Program-made: the position numbers and the translations under genes
Assembly: GCA_020444515.1 (NCBI GenBank)
Contig: JAHLKX010000002.1
Location: 456,146-520,145 of the forward strand
DNA from: Bacteroidota bacterium
GTDB taxonomy: Bacteria > Bacteroidota > Bacteroidia > Bacteroidales > JAADJA01
DNA: 64,000 bases
Reading direction: 5' to 3'
The notes under the pieces: generated by a model
What the model saw: the letters and a program-made list of their open reading frames with translations, nothing else
Told to the model about the DNA's origin: nothing
Database searches by the model: none
In this document: positions 37,909 through 48,900 of the stretch, in pieces
Layout of the letters: every line of letters starts with the position of its first letter
Position numbering within the stretch: the first letter of the stretch is position 1

Positions 37909-39567
37909 ATGATAACATTCAGGTCACTCAAGCACCTCTTTGTAGGTTTTTATATGCTATTCTTATGGCAGGGTTTGTTCGCCCAGGACACAATCTCTGT
38001 TATGTATTACAATGTATTGAACTTTCCCGGAACCACCCCGTCAAGGGTCGATTATTTCCGGACCATTGCCCAGTATACATTGCCTGATGTTATGCTTTTA
38101 ACAGAAGTGTCATCTGAAGACGGTGCCAATTTATTATTGAATGAGGGTTTGAATGTAGGGTCCATTGATGCATATGAAAAGGCAGATTTCACAGATGGAC
38201 CAGACACTGATAACATGCTTTTTTTCAATGGTGATAAATTGGGATTAAAAGCCCAAAATACCATTTCCACCCAATTAAGATTCATCAACGAATATGTGTT
38301 GTTTTATAAATCCAATAATCTTTCCGGTGGAGGTGATACGATTTTTATGCGGTTTTATGTGGCACATTTAAAAGCGTCGACGGGTAGTGACAACGAACAA
38401 CAACGATTAGCAGAGATAATGGCATTTGAACAGTACCTGGAGGACAATGAAATTACAGAAAATATTGTTTTTGGCGGGGACTTGAATTTTTATGGTTCGG
38501 ATGAACCGGCTTATCAGTATATTGTTGATCCGGACAATATCGGTTTGATTGATCCTTTGCCTGCCGGAGACTGGCACAATAATCCTGCTTTTGCCACCAT
38601 TCATACGCAAAGTACACGTACCGCTCAATTTGGCGGTGGCGCATCGGGTGGATGTGACGATCGTTTTGATTTTATCTTTTATTCAGATGATGTGGTCAAC
38701 GGTAATCAAACATTGCAGTATATTCCAGGTAGTTCATACGCACTCGCCAATGATGGACAGCATTTTAATGTCAGTATTTTAGATCCTCCAGTAAACACAA
38801 CTGTTCCGGATTCTGTGTTGACGGCATTGTACTATATGGCTGATCATTTACCGGTCATGAGTTCTCTGAGCGTGCAACCCTTGCCCGAGCCTGTTACCGA
38901 AACATTGGATGTAAAGGTATTCCTGGAAGGTCCTTTCAACGGTTCGGATATGAACAGCGATTTATCACCATTTATTCCTGTTAACCAACCATTCAATGAA
39001 ACACCATGGTTTTACCCGGGAAATGAATCCATAGAGGAATCGATGATCAATGTAGTAGATTGGTGCCTGCTTGAACTCAGGGTTACACAGGGAACAATTA
39101 TGGATGCTTTAAACGACACTGCGGTCTGGCGAAAAGCCTGCCTGATTCTGGAAAACGGTTCGATCAGGGATACGGACCTCCTGAGTTTACCTGCTTTTGA
39201 TGATATTTATACGGGTAATAAATACCTGATCATCCGTCATCGAAATCATTTGGATATTTTAACTTCAACACCACTGGAAATTATTAATGATACGTATGAC
39301 ATTGATTTTACTACTTCCTCCTCTACCGTATACGGAGGTACACTGGGTTACTCCCAGTTATCCAATGGTGCATGGGGTATGACATCCGGTGATATTGATG
39401 GAAACGGCACCATTAATTTTTTGGATTTACAAAATGTCTGGCGCACGCAAACCGGTTATTCTGGCTTTTTAGATGGAGATGCCGATCTTAATGGTAACGT
39501 GAATAATGTGGATAAAAACACATATATCCTACCCAATCTATTTATGCATACCCCCTTTTCCGAGTAA
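37909..39567 (+). CDS. Secreted endonuclease/exonuclease/phosphatase (EEP) family protein with dockerin-like C-terminal module
   Basis: A 552-residue exported protein (signal ends near LWQGLFAQ). The EEP domain (25-320) shows MYYNVLNFPG, the metal ligand Glu in LLTEVSSEDG, GGDLNF, DDRFDFIFYSDD and the terminal MADHLPVM, so DNA, RNA or phosphoester hydrolysis is expected. Residues about 330-552 repeat the C-terminal module of the preceding large protein: LEGPFNGSDMNSDL, VVDW.LLELR, the HRNHL motif, VYGG, and two calcium-loop-like repeats GDIDGNGTINFLDLQNVWR and GDADLNGNVNNVDKN. It has its own promoter and a hairpin terminator downstream. Confidence 0.88.
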   Translation: MITFRSLKHLFVGFYMLFLWQGLFAQDTISVMYYNVLNFPGTTPSRVDYFRTIAQYTLPDVMLLTEVSSEDGANLLLNEGLNVGSIDAYEKADFTDGPDTDNMLFFNGDKLGLKAQNTISTQLRFINEYVLFYKSNNLSGGGDTIFMRFYVAHLKASTGSDNEQQRLAEIMAFEQYLEDNEITENIVFGGDLNFYGSDEPAYQYIVDPDNIGLIDPLPAGDWHNNPAFATIHTQSTRTAQFGGGASGGCDDRFDFIFYSDDVVNGNQTLQYIPGSSYALANDGQHFNVSILDPPVNTTVPDSVLTALYYMADHLPVMSSLSVQPLPEPVTETLDVKVFLEGPFNGSDMNSDLSPFIPVNQPFNETPWFYPGNESIEESMINVVDWCLLELRVTQGTIMDALNDTAVWRKACLILENGSIRDTDLLSLPAFDDIYTGNKYLIIRHRNHLDILTSTPLEIINDTYDIDFTTSSSTVYGGTLGYSQLSNGAWGMTSGDIDGNGTINFLDLQNVWRTQTGYSGFLDGDADLNGNVNNVDKNTYILPNLFMHTPFSE

Positions 39568-39598
39568 TTTTTAGTTAGAGATAAAAACTATTCCACCA

Positions 39599-39630
39599 TT
39601 TGATAAGCATATTGATACTTATCAAATTTA
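39599..39630 (+). terminator. Hairpin terminator after EEP gene
   Basis: TTTGATAAG at 39599-39607 pairs with CTTATCAAA at 39618-39626; TTTATTGTGTTT follows. The T-run is interrupted, so strength is uncertain. Confidence 0.6.
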
Positions 39631-39812
39631 TTGTGTTTAATTTTAGATAAATTTTATTAAACAAAGAAATTAACAATCAGCGACTTACTAATGCTCTGAA
39701 ATATGCGCTATAATTAAACATATGCTGCTTATGAACAACAAGTTGTTAATTTTGTTTTTATGTAGCATCGTTTAAAGAAAGGGTGCTATAAGTTAAATTA
39801 ACCTCTGAAATC

Positions 39813-40556
39813 ATGAAAGCAAAGTTTATTTACTCAGCTTTATTATTCTTATCAGTTTCTATGTTTGTGCAAGGCTCCAATCCGCATGCCTGGAGTGGTG
39901 AAAGACAAAACAGAGTTTGGAAAAACTGGTCTATGTCACTCAATGCTGGTGTAACTTCTTACTTTGGGGATTTAAGTAAATACGATCTGCAGGTCCCAGG
40001 CAAATTCAAACATGAAAGTCAGCCTGCTTTTGCATTAACCCTCAATAAACAGTTTACTGGTTCATTAGGGCTTGCAGGTCAAATTTTGTATGGCGGACTA
40101 AAAAATGAGCCGACCAATGAACTCGATTTCAAAACCAATTTCATCGAATATAATTTTCATTTACGGTTCAATGTGATAGAAGCCATTAATGGTTACCGTT
40201 CATCACCTGTCGGATTTACTGTATATGCGGGTGTTGGCCAGTTTTTATTCAAAGCGGTTGAGTATGCCTATGTGGAAGGGAAAATGAATGAAACTGTGCA
40301 CAATACCAGGGTTCCTGAGTTTGTTTATTTTGGAGGTGGTGAGTTAAGTTATGCCATCAGTGACAGATTTTCAATCTCTGCGGACATGGCGATTCGTCAG
40401 GCACAAAACGACAAACTGGACAATGTTGTCAAAGGTGATGATTTTGATTACTATACATTTACCAGTATTGGAATCACCTATCGTTTTATCGATCTTTTTG
40501 GTAGCAATAAAGTCCCGAACCTCACACGAAACGACTTCAAATACGGATACCGCTAA
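39813..40556 (+). CDS. Outer membrane beta-barrel protein
   Basis: A 247-residue protein with signal peptide MKAKFIYSALLFLSVSMFVQG. The mature part is a series of amphipathic strands (WSMSLNAGVTSYFGDLS, FALTLNKQFTGSLGLAGQILYGGL, FIEYNFHLRFNVIEA, VGFTVYAGVGQFLFKAV) ending with TFTSIGITYRFIDLF, typical of OmpA-like or porin-family eight-strand barrels in Bacteroidetes. No peptidoglycan-binding domain is present. A TAATTTTG box at 39747-39754 and a short inverted repeat AACAAC-AA-GTTGTT at 39734-39747 directly before it may form its promoter and an operator. Function beyond barrel formation is unknown. Confidence 0.82.
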   Translation: MKAKFIYSALLFLSVSMFVQGSNPHAWSGERQNRVWKNWSMSLNAGVTSYFGDLSKYDLQVPGKFKHESQPAFALTLNKQFTGSLGLAGQILYGGLKNEPTNELDFKTNFIEYNFHLRFNVIEAINGYRSSPVGFTVYAGVGQFLFKAVEYAYVEGKMNETVHNTRVPEFVYFGGGELSYAISDRFSISADMAIRQAQNDKLDNVVKGDDFDYYTFTSIGITYRFIDLFGSNKVPNLTRNDFKYGYR

Positions 40557-40974
40557 ACTTCTCAATACATTTCATTGATTGAATCCTGATTGATGCATGG
40601 GTTATAGCATGTTTTAGCAGGTTCCAAATTCCAGTCAACGAACAATAAAAAACCTATAGCCATTCTGCTGAAGGTTTTCTTTTTTTTTGGCCCGCAAAAC
40701 CGACCTTTAAAATAAGGTCGATTATGCAATCTTTTCTATCCAACTTTGCTAATCAAATATTCAATGTTATGGATAAACATTTTAGTAAATTTGATTTTGT
40801 ATTAATAATTGATATTTTTACACCAACGAAGAACCTATGAAATGATATTATCCAGGGAAACTAAGCACAACCAATTTTATCAGCACACACTAAGCATTAA
40901 CTAAGTATTAACTTGAAAACCCCAATTTAATAGCTTTAACATTTCATAAGTTCAGGTAATATAAAACTTGTATT
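40557..40974. other. Intergenic region at the left edge of a putative tRNA-Gln island
   Basis: No supported gene. From left to right it holds a terminator (40651-40689), a sequence resembling the tRNA-Gln 3' end (40687-40697), a perfect seven-base inverted repeat CGACCTT/AAGGTCG (40701-40720), and about 250 bases of AT-rich sequence before the nuclease gene. A 38-codon frame at 40724-40840 has no supporting feature. Confidence 0.55.
40651..40689 (+). terminator. Terminator after the beta-barrel gene
   Basis: AACCT-AT-AGC at 40651-40660 pairs with GCT-GA-AGGTT at 40667-40676 with an internal mismatch, followed by a run of T to 40688. A-rich sequence before it means it may act in both directions. 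It closely resembles the terminator beside tRNA-Gln at 53264-53291. Confidence 0.8.
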
Positions 40975-42825
40975 ATGAAGCTTGAAAAAATTTTAGACAA
41001 CCTGAATTCATTTGAAAAAAATCCATTTCTTAAAATTATTGATAGTTTGAGAAATGAAAATCCCAAGAATGCCAAAGAAATTGAGAAAATTCTAAATGAC
41101 TCAAGTGGTGAATTAAAAAACATGGACAATATTAATGTTTCTAAAGTTTTTCACCTTGTAAAAGATGAATTCACTGACTATGTAAAAGATGAGTTCGTTA
41201 ATATCACCTCCCAATTAGATATTTTGACTGATATAATTTCAAGAGATGGAAACTCAATTATGAAACAAGATTGGTTCGCAAGGCTCTATGAAAATGAATT
41301 GAAAATCATTGAGAAAAAATTAAAGGGATTTCAGAAGAACTTAGAAAGTTCAAAATCCGACATTGATGAAGGCAGGAAAAGAGATTTTCTAATCTATAAA
41401 GCTTGTTTAAACACTGCTTATGTCAATGATGATTTAAACAATCAGGAAAGGAAGATCACAACAGATGAACAATCCATCCTTTTAACTTTATCTTCTCAAC
41501 TGAGCCTTTCACAAGAAGAAATTAAACTCATCAATTACCAGATCATTCCGATTTTAAGAATGAACATTGATGATGTGATCAATGAACTCAAAACTATTGG
41601 ATTGATATTTTATTCCAAAAAATTAAATACTGTTTATGTGCCAGATGAAATTGTTAGGGTCATTAGAAAAGTGAGAGGAAAGGAAGTTGCAGATAAATAT
41701 TTCAGAAGAGTATTAAGATTATTGAGAGAACCTCAAATTAATTTAGTTTGCAGAAAATACCATATTGACTGGAAACTAAATTATAATCAAAAGATAAAAC
41801 TGATCATCTCAGAAGGTATTCCATTTTCACAGGTATTAAGTACTGATATTTTCAGAGATGGAACGAGTTTAACTGATAAGAAAAAATTCATCAACGAGAT
41901 ATGTGACAAGGGATTAAATATTACTCCTCACTTGAGAGGATCTACAATTGAAGAGAAAATTGAGAATTTGATAAAATATTTTGAAGAAGTTGAAAAAGAT
42001 GAAAAGGTAGGTATTTCAATAGACGGTTATGAGAAACTTTTAACGGACCTGAACCAGGTTTTGCCGGAGTTAAACAACAATGTAAAACAGGAATTTGAAC
42101 TTCAAGAAGAAAAGGTATTAAAAAGTAATTACCTGCTTGATTACAATATAAAGCCCAGAGACATACTCGAGATTGTCCCGGAAAAGGATCTTTCAAAATT
42201 CTGCAAAGAGAAAGAAATAAAGCAGCGTGGTGACTTTATTCTGAATATTCTGGAAGCATATAAGGATTCCGAAAATCTATATCTTGAAAACTATGAAAAT
42301 ATCAGTTTTCGCAATCTTGCTGCATTAAAGGAGAATGGACTTACAATAAAAGAAGCTGACCTTGGGATTAAATTTGAAGAGCTAACGAAAAAGATATTTA
42401 CAGGTTTGGGTTTTCATGTAGATGAAAAGTTGAGAAAAACAATTAACACAAGCAAAGACAAAATAGATATCCTGATTAATTTAGGAAATGAAGAAGTTAT
42501 ATTAATTGAATGTAAGACCAATAAGGAAAGTGGATATAACAAATTCAGCTCAGTATCCCGCCAATTAAAAGCTTACATCAATCAGGCGACCAAAAAAGAA
42601 TACAAGGTGATAAAATCACTTTTAATAGCTCCTGACTTCTCAGATGAATTCATTAAAGATTGTGGATTAGATTACGAATTAAATCTTTCACTTATTAAAG
42701 CATCATCATTAATAAAAATTCTTGAAGCATTTAAAGATTCAAAACACAAGCAGTTTCCTTATAATTTGTTGATGAGGGATGTGTTAATTCAGGAGGATAG
42801 GATAATTAAAGCGATTGGTAAATAA
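40975..42825 (+). CDS. PD-(D/E)xK nuclease-domain protein (Mrr/restriction-like), AT-rich
   Basis: A 616-residue soluble protein. The C-terminal part (about 465-600) has the PD-(D/E)xK nuclease core: Asp498 in DKIDILIN, then Glu512 and Lys514 in LIECKT, with GFHVDEKLRKTI ahead of it, as in Mrr-like restriction endonucleases. The N-terminal half is helical; residues 135-185 (DDLNNQERKITTDEQ) may be TerB-like, and short helix pairs near 265-310 and 395-430 (KQRGDFILNILEAY) may be SAP-like. These are tentative. It has no neighbouring methylase, so a standalone defence or DNA-repair role is possible. Base composition is low (17 GC in 41281-41340). Confidence 0.75.
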   Translation: MKLEKILDNLNSFEKNPFLKIIDSLRNENPKNAKEIEKILNDSSGELKNMDNINVSKVFHLVKDEFTDYVKDEFVNITSQLDILTDIISRDGNSIMKQDWFARLYENELKIIEKKLKGFQKNLESSKSDIDEGRKRDFLIYKACLNTAYVNDDLNNQERKITTDEQSILLTLSSQLSLSQEEIKLINYQIIPILRMNIDDVINELKTIGLIFYSKKLNTVYVPDEIVRVIRKVRGKEVADKYFRRVLRLLREPQINLVCRKYHIDWKLNYNQKIKLIISEGIPFSQVLSTDIFRDGTSLTDKKKFINEICDKGLNITPHLRGSTIEEKIENLIKYFEEVEKDEKVGISIDGYEKLLTDLNQVLPELNNNVKQEFELQEEKVLKSNYLLDYNIKPRDILEIVPEKDLSKFCKEKEIKQRGDFILNILEAYKDSENLYLENYENISFRNLAALKENGLTIKEADLGIKFEELTKKIFTGLGFHVDEKLRKTINTSKDKIDILINLGNEEVILIECKTNKESGYNKFSSVSRQLKAYINQATKKEYKVIKSLLIAPDFSDEFIKDCGLDYELNLSLIKASSLIKILEAFKDSKHKQFPYNLLMRDVLIQEDRIIKAIGK

Positions 42826-42903
42826 ATTCAATTTTTTAAAATGTTAGACTTTGAATGCAAAAAAAATAGCTGTCTAAAATTGGATAAACAGTATAAAAAG
42901 CCA

Positions 42904-42945
42904 CTGTTATCCCGATTTTATTTATAGGATAGCAGTAGTTTTATT
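42904..42945 (+). terminator. Terminator between nuclease and PKS genes
   Basis: CTGTTATCC at 42904-42912 pairs with GGATAGCAG at 42927-42935 (one G-T pair), followed by TAGTTTTATTTA. It separates the PKS from the nuclease gene, so the PKS is likely transcribed from its own promoter. Confidence 0.72.
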
Positions 42946-42968
42946 TATGATATAACGAGTTAGGTTGC
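42938..42968 (+). promoter_or_regulatory. Weak candidate promoter for the PKS gene
   Basis: TAGGTTGC at 42961-42968 is a degraded TAnnTTTG box and GTTT/TTTT at 42938-42942 stands about 18-19 bases upstream. It lies just past the terminator and 25 bases before the ATG. The match is weak. Confidence 0.3.
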
Positions 42969-42992
42969 ATTTAAAGAAAGAAAAGTTCATAA

Positions 42993-45900
42993 ATGAAAAA
43001 AAATAACTCCATCGCCATCATAGGTATGGCCTGCACAGCACCGGGAGCGCACAGCCCCGAAGAATTATGGCAAAATGTACTTGCCGGCAGAAGATATTTC
43101 AGGAAAGCCCCGGATGAGCGTATGCCCCGGAAGTGGTATTATGATCCTGATCCGGAAGCACCGGGAAAAACTTATTGCGATCAGATGGCTGTGATCACCG
43201 ATTGGGTCTTCGATCCTTATAAATTTAAAATAGCGCCCATTACTCAAAACGCCTCTGATATTGCACATTGGTTGGCTTTAGATACAACTGCACAACTTTT
43301 TGAGAATTTGAAACTTGATCTCAATGCAATTGATAAAGCTCGAGTAGGAATTATTCTTGGCAATAGCCTGGCAGGGGAATTCAGCCGAAGCCATAATATG
43401 GCATTGAGAGTTCCATTTATTAAAAGAACCCTGGAAGAGTTTTTGAAACTGAACAAGTTCAGTTCTGACCAGGCTGAACAATTTACGGAATCTTTTCTGA
43501 AATTTTATAAAGCCCCCTTACCTGAACCCAATGAAGATACTCTTGCCGGAAATATGTCGAATGTAATTGCAGGCAGGATTGCTTATAATTTTGATTTTGG
43601 AGGTGGTGCCTATGCAGTTGACGGGGCTTGTTCTTCTTCTCTGCTATCAGTTGTTCATGGTTGCAATGCCTTGATGAATGGCGAGTTGGATTTTGCAGTT
43701 GCAAGTGGTGTTGATGTTAGCCTCGATCCCTTTGAGATTGTTGGTTTTGCCAAAACAAAGGCTTTGACCAAATCCGACATCAAACCTTACGATAAAAATG
43801 CTGATGGCATGTTGCCCGGCGAAGCTTGTGGAATTTTACTATTGGAACGGGAAGAAGATGCCATTAAAAACGGACATTATATCCATGCTGTGCTGAAAGG
43901 TTGGGGTTATTCCTCAGACGGACGCACCGGCGGTATCACAGCCCCAAAAGTTGAAGGACAGATGCGGGCATTGAATAATGCCTACAAGGTTGCCGGTTAT
44001 CCTATTTCATCAGTGCAATTATTTGAGGGCCATGGAACAGGTACGCCTGTAGGCGACGCTGTAGAACTTGAATGCATCAAACGATTGCTCGACAATGCCG
44101 GGTCAGAGAATATCAGCCGAATCGGAAGTCTAAAAAGTAACATCGGCCATTGCAAAGCCGCCGCCGGAGTTATGGGGATCATCAAAGCAACCTTGGCACT
44201 GAACAGAAAAATTCTCCCGCCTACAACAAATTGTACCGAGCCAAGTCCTGTTTTTGGGCTGCCATTAAACAATTTTGAACCTGCTACAAAACCTGAGATC
44301 TGGAAATCAAATGGTAAACCCAGGCGCGCATCCGTAAGCGGAATGGGTTTTGGTGGTTCAAACGGACATGTGACACTCGAAGAAGCCAATCCAAAAGGTA
44401 AACCGATAGAAAATGATTTGAATTTATTGTTTTCATCCCAGAAAACAGAAATCATTTTTCTTGATGCAGACTCTCCCGAAGATTTAAACCTGAAGGTAAA
44501 AAATCTCATCCCTATTGCGAATCGTATTTGCCGGGCAGAATTAACCGACCTGTCTGCTGCGCTTTCAAAAAAAATTGAGAAAAGAAAATACCGGCTGGCT
44601 ATCATAGCCGAATCTCCCTGGAACCTTTACGACCAGCTGACCAATATAAACCGCTGGCTGGATGAGAACCGTTCACCTGAAGAAATTCACAATCCGTCAG
44701 AAGGTTTATACATTGGTGAAGCCAAAGACACTATTAAAATAGCCGGACTTTTTCCCGGACAGGGTTCGCATTTTATCAATATGGGCGAGCAACTCAAAGA
44801 ACGGTATAAATTTATCAATGAACTTTATGAGGCATCGGATAAAAGTGTAAAAGATATTTTCCCTGATTTGCTAAGTACCCGGATTTTCACAAACTTTTTC
44901 CGCCTCTCAGATGAACAACTAAAAGTATTTGAAAATACTCTGAAAAATACCGGTACAGCACAACCGGCCATTGTTTTATCTTCCATGGCTATGCTAAAAA
45001 TGCTGGAGTATTTCGGAATTCAACCCGACGTTTGCCTGGGACATAGCCTTGGTGAGATCAGTGCCATGGCCGCAAGTGGAATTTTTGATGAAGAAATGGC
45101 AGTAAGAATTGCTGCGTTACGCGGAAAATCAAAAACCGACCTTGATATTCCTGATCCGGGTGCTATGGCTGCAACAGTGGCTCCCTCTGAGAAAGTGGAA
45201 GAAATACTCAAAGAGTTTAAAAATGAAATTATCGCTGTAGCGAATTACAATTCTCCCTCTCAAACAGTGGTTTCGGGCAGCTCAAGCGCAGTTGAACACT
45301 TTGTTCAGAAGTGCAAAGAATATAATTATGCCTGCCGGTTATTGCCGGTTTCCCATGCTTTTCATTCCGAAATCGTTGCTCCTGCATCGGTAGCATTTGA
45401 AAAATCCCTGATTGAAATTGACCTTGACAACAAGATCAAAAAAGGGAAAAGCCTTTCCCGTTTCATTTCCACGGCAACAGGTGATTATCTTAAGAAAGAT
45501 GCTGATATAATCAAGTTGTTAAGTGAACATATCCGTAAACCGGTGCGGTTCATTGAAGCTGTTGAAAAAGCAAATGAAGAATGTCCAGACCTTTGGATCG
45601 AAATAGGGCCGGGTGGCGTATTGAGCGGATTGGTAAAAACCATCACCGGTAATGACACTGTTTGTCTCACTTCCAATATCAAAGGTGAGGAATTATTCAC
45701 ATCCCTGAACCATTTGCTTGCCCAATGTTTTGTTTCAGGTGTCAACATCAAAACGGATCGCCTGTTTGATTTTCGTTTTTACAGGGAATTCGACCCGGAA
45801 AACTACAACCCGGTCTTTATTACCAATCCCTGCGAGCGGAAAGTAAATATAGAAGAACTCGGTTTGGGCGAAAATCAATTGATTGGTTCGGGACTGCTCC

Positions 45901-48900
45901 CCGAAATGGAGGGCGTAAACCAATATCTTGAACACCGGAAAGAATACATCAAAGAACTGATTGAGCTTGATTTTAAGCATTTCAAGCATACAAGCAGAGT
46001 CCAGGGCGATACTTCCGAAACTGAAAAACCAGCAGCCCTTCCTAAACAGGAAGAAAAAATAGAATCTGAAAGTGATTATGTGGGCTTTGCCATCAACTGG
46101 ATTTCCAAGCGTACCGGTATTCCAAAAGAACGTATCAAGCCCGAAATGAGACTGCGCGATGATCTGAACCTCGATTCAATAAGAGCTGGTGAACTGGTAA
46201 TTACGCTCTCTAAAGAAATGCAAGCCGAAAAAACTATTGGCGATCCTTCAGTATTTGCAAATTCAAAAATTTCAGACATTATTGTCCAGATCAGTCTCAA
46301 TTCAAAAAAAGAAGATGACCACCAATCCTTAATCAAGAACCAAATTGACAAGGTTGATAATTCAGTAGTTTCCCAACATTGGGTAAATACTTTCCTAATA
46401 AAGCGAATGGAATATCCATTGGATTCTTCCAATTATATACCTTTTGAAAAGAATAGTCAATTGTCAATTGTATGCGATGAAAAGGATTTTCAATTTTCAG
46501 ATTTAACCAGGTTGTTAAACCGGAAGAATATTGAACCGCAGGTTATTTCATGGGAAAATATCTCGGAAATAAATACCAAATCCAATAATTTATTATTGAT
46601 ATTGCCTTCTGTTAAAACACCTTTTTTCGGGCAATCGGCTGATGCATTTCAAAACCAGTGGAAAACAACCCTGTCGAAAGTTTATGCTGTGCTGAAAAAC
46701 AATCTCGACCCAACATTTAATTTCCCTGCCGGATTTCGGTGTATGATAGTAAATCTTAATAACCGCAATGAACAGGCGGAAAATGAATACAACGCTTTCC
46801 ATTCACTCCTTAAATCCTTAAAATTAGAACACAAAGAAGCAAACTTTAAAATGCTCTCACTGCCGGATTCCATTAGAAACATCACAGAAATTATTGTTGA
46901 AGAAATGGAGCATTTCAGCGAACGGATATACATTGAGTATGACAAAGACCAAAGGGTTACACGTGTTGCTGCACCTATAGAAAAACCAGGCAAACATAAG
47001 CTATTGCTAACCAAAAAGGATGTGATCATCGTCTCCGGTGGGGGCAAAGGGATCACCTTTCAACATGCCCTCGCTCTGGGTAAGGAATATGGCGTAAAAC
47101 TGGCACTGCTTGGAACCTCTCCGCTGCCAAATCTTGCGGATGAGAAAGAAAATGAGCTTGCTGCAAATTTAACATTGCTCGAAGAAAAGCAGATCAGCTA
47201 TGTTTACATACAATGTGATGTTACTGATCCTGAATCGGTAAAAAAGGCATTTGTTGAAAGCGAAAAAGGATTAGGAACAGTTACAGGTATTTTCCATGGT
47301 GCCGGTATCAGTAGGTTTAATTTATTCAAGGATAAGTCGTTTGAAGAGTTTTTTGAATGTTTTGAAGTGAAGGCATTTGGTTTGTTTAATTTGCTAAAGA
47401 CTTGCAAACCGGAAAAATTGAAAATGCTTCATGTTATCTCCTCGGTTTTAGGCCATACCGGCATGCGCAGCCAGTGCGATTATAATTTTGCCAATGCCTG
47501 GCTTGACGGAGCAGTGAACCATTTTAAAGAAAAGCACCCTAATACAAATTGCCTAACCTTAGGTTATACGGTTTGGGGTGAAACCGGGCTTGGAAAAAAG
47601 ATGGGTGCACTCGATTATCTGAAAACTGTCGGGGTTCATCCATTGACCATAGATGAAGGCATTTCATCTTACCTCCACATATTAAAAACCATAAAAAATG
47701 GAGGGAATTTTGTGATAACGGGCCGGTTGTCAAACGACCTGGAAGCCAACCTTTTCGCACCCCTTCAAAAAATGAAAGGACGGTTTTTGGAAAGAATTTT
47801 ACGCTTTGTTCCACAAACCGAAATGGTTTCAGAATTTACCCTTTCCCACGAAACCGACCTCTATTTGTCTGAACACATTTACAACGGCACGCCTATTATG
47901 CCAGCCGTAATGGAAATTGAGGCGATGGTGCAGAATGTGTTGCAGTGCATGGGCACAAAACAGTTACCCGTATTGAAAAACATTCGTTTCCATACGCCAA
48001 TCATTGTTCCGAAAGGAGAAAAAGTAACCATCAGGATTATGGCTACAGCAAGACATCTGCCCTGTGAAACTCATTCATTTTACGTTTTGATAAAGTCTAA
48101 TACAGATCAATTTGACAAAAATTATATTGAAGCAGAATGTATTTTCGAAAATGAAGTTAGCTTACCCGAAGATTTGCCATTGTGTCCTGAATTAGGAGAG
48201 CCGCTTCCTGTAAATCCTGACGAATTAAGCCCTTATCCATTATTCCAGGGAAAACTGTTCAGACGAATTGAGAAGATATATAAGCAGGAATTTGAAAAGG
48301 ATTGTATCACAACTATCCGTGTACCGGAAGGAGAACGATATTTTTCAGAGGATTATGATAAGGAAATCTATTTTGGTTCGCCCGCAGTTAGGGATTCGGC
48401 ATACCAGTCAGGCTTACTGATTGTTTCGGAAGGTTCGTTACCAGATATAATTCAGGAAATCAGGTTAACAAGTAATTATAGTCCGGGAACAATTCTGACT
48501 GTTAAATTAAGCAAATTAATAAAAAAAGGACCTTTGGCTTATGAAGTCAGTTTTGCACTTTATAATCAGGATCGGGAAGTGGTTGCCTTTGAAAACATGC
48601 TCCTTAAAAAGCCTGAAAAGGGCGCATTAGAGCCTCCCCTCAAAAAGGCTAAACCAATCAATATTGATCGCATCGGGTCTGACCTCGGAGCATTGATGCC
48701 AGATTTCAAACATTCTGTTGCTATATTGACAAAAGGTGAGTTAGAAAACGCCATTGAAAATAATGAAATAACGAATGACGAAATCAATCGATTACGGGAG
48801 GAATATGGCGAACCAAGGATTCAAGCCGTCTTATCCAACCTTTTAGTTACCCGTCGTGCTGTCGTTAATTTTGCTAAAAAGTATAAAGGTAATTCAATAA

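Noticed and set aside
39734..39754. Inverted repeat AACAAC-AA-GTTGTT beside a -7 box as a firm operator.
   Set aside because: Six-base arms in AT-rich sequence are too likely by chance; mentioned only with the beta-barrel gene.
40724..40840. 38-codon open frame in the AT-rich gap left of the nuclease gene.
   Set aside because: No ribosome site, no recognisable motif and chance length in AT-rich sequence.
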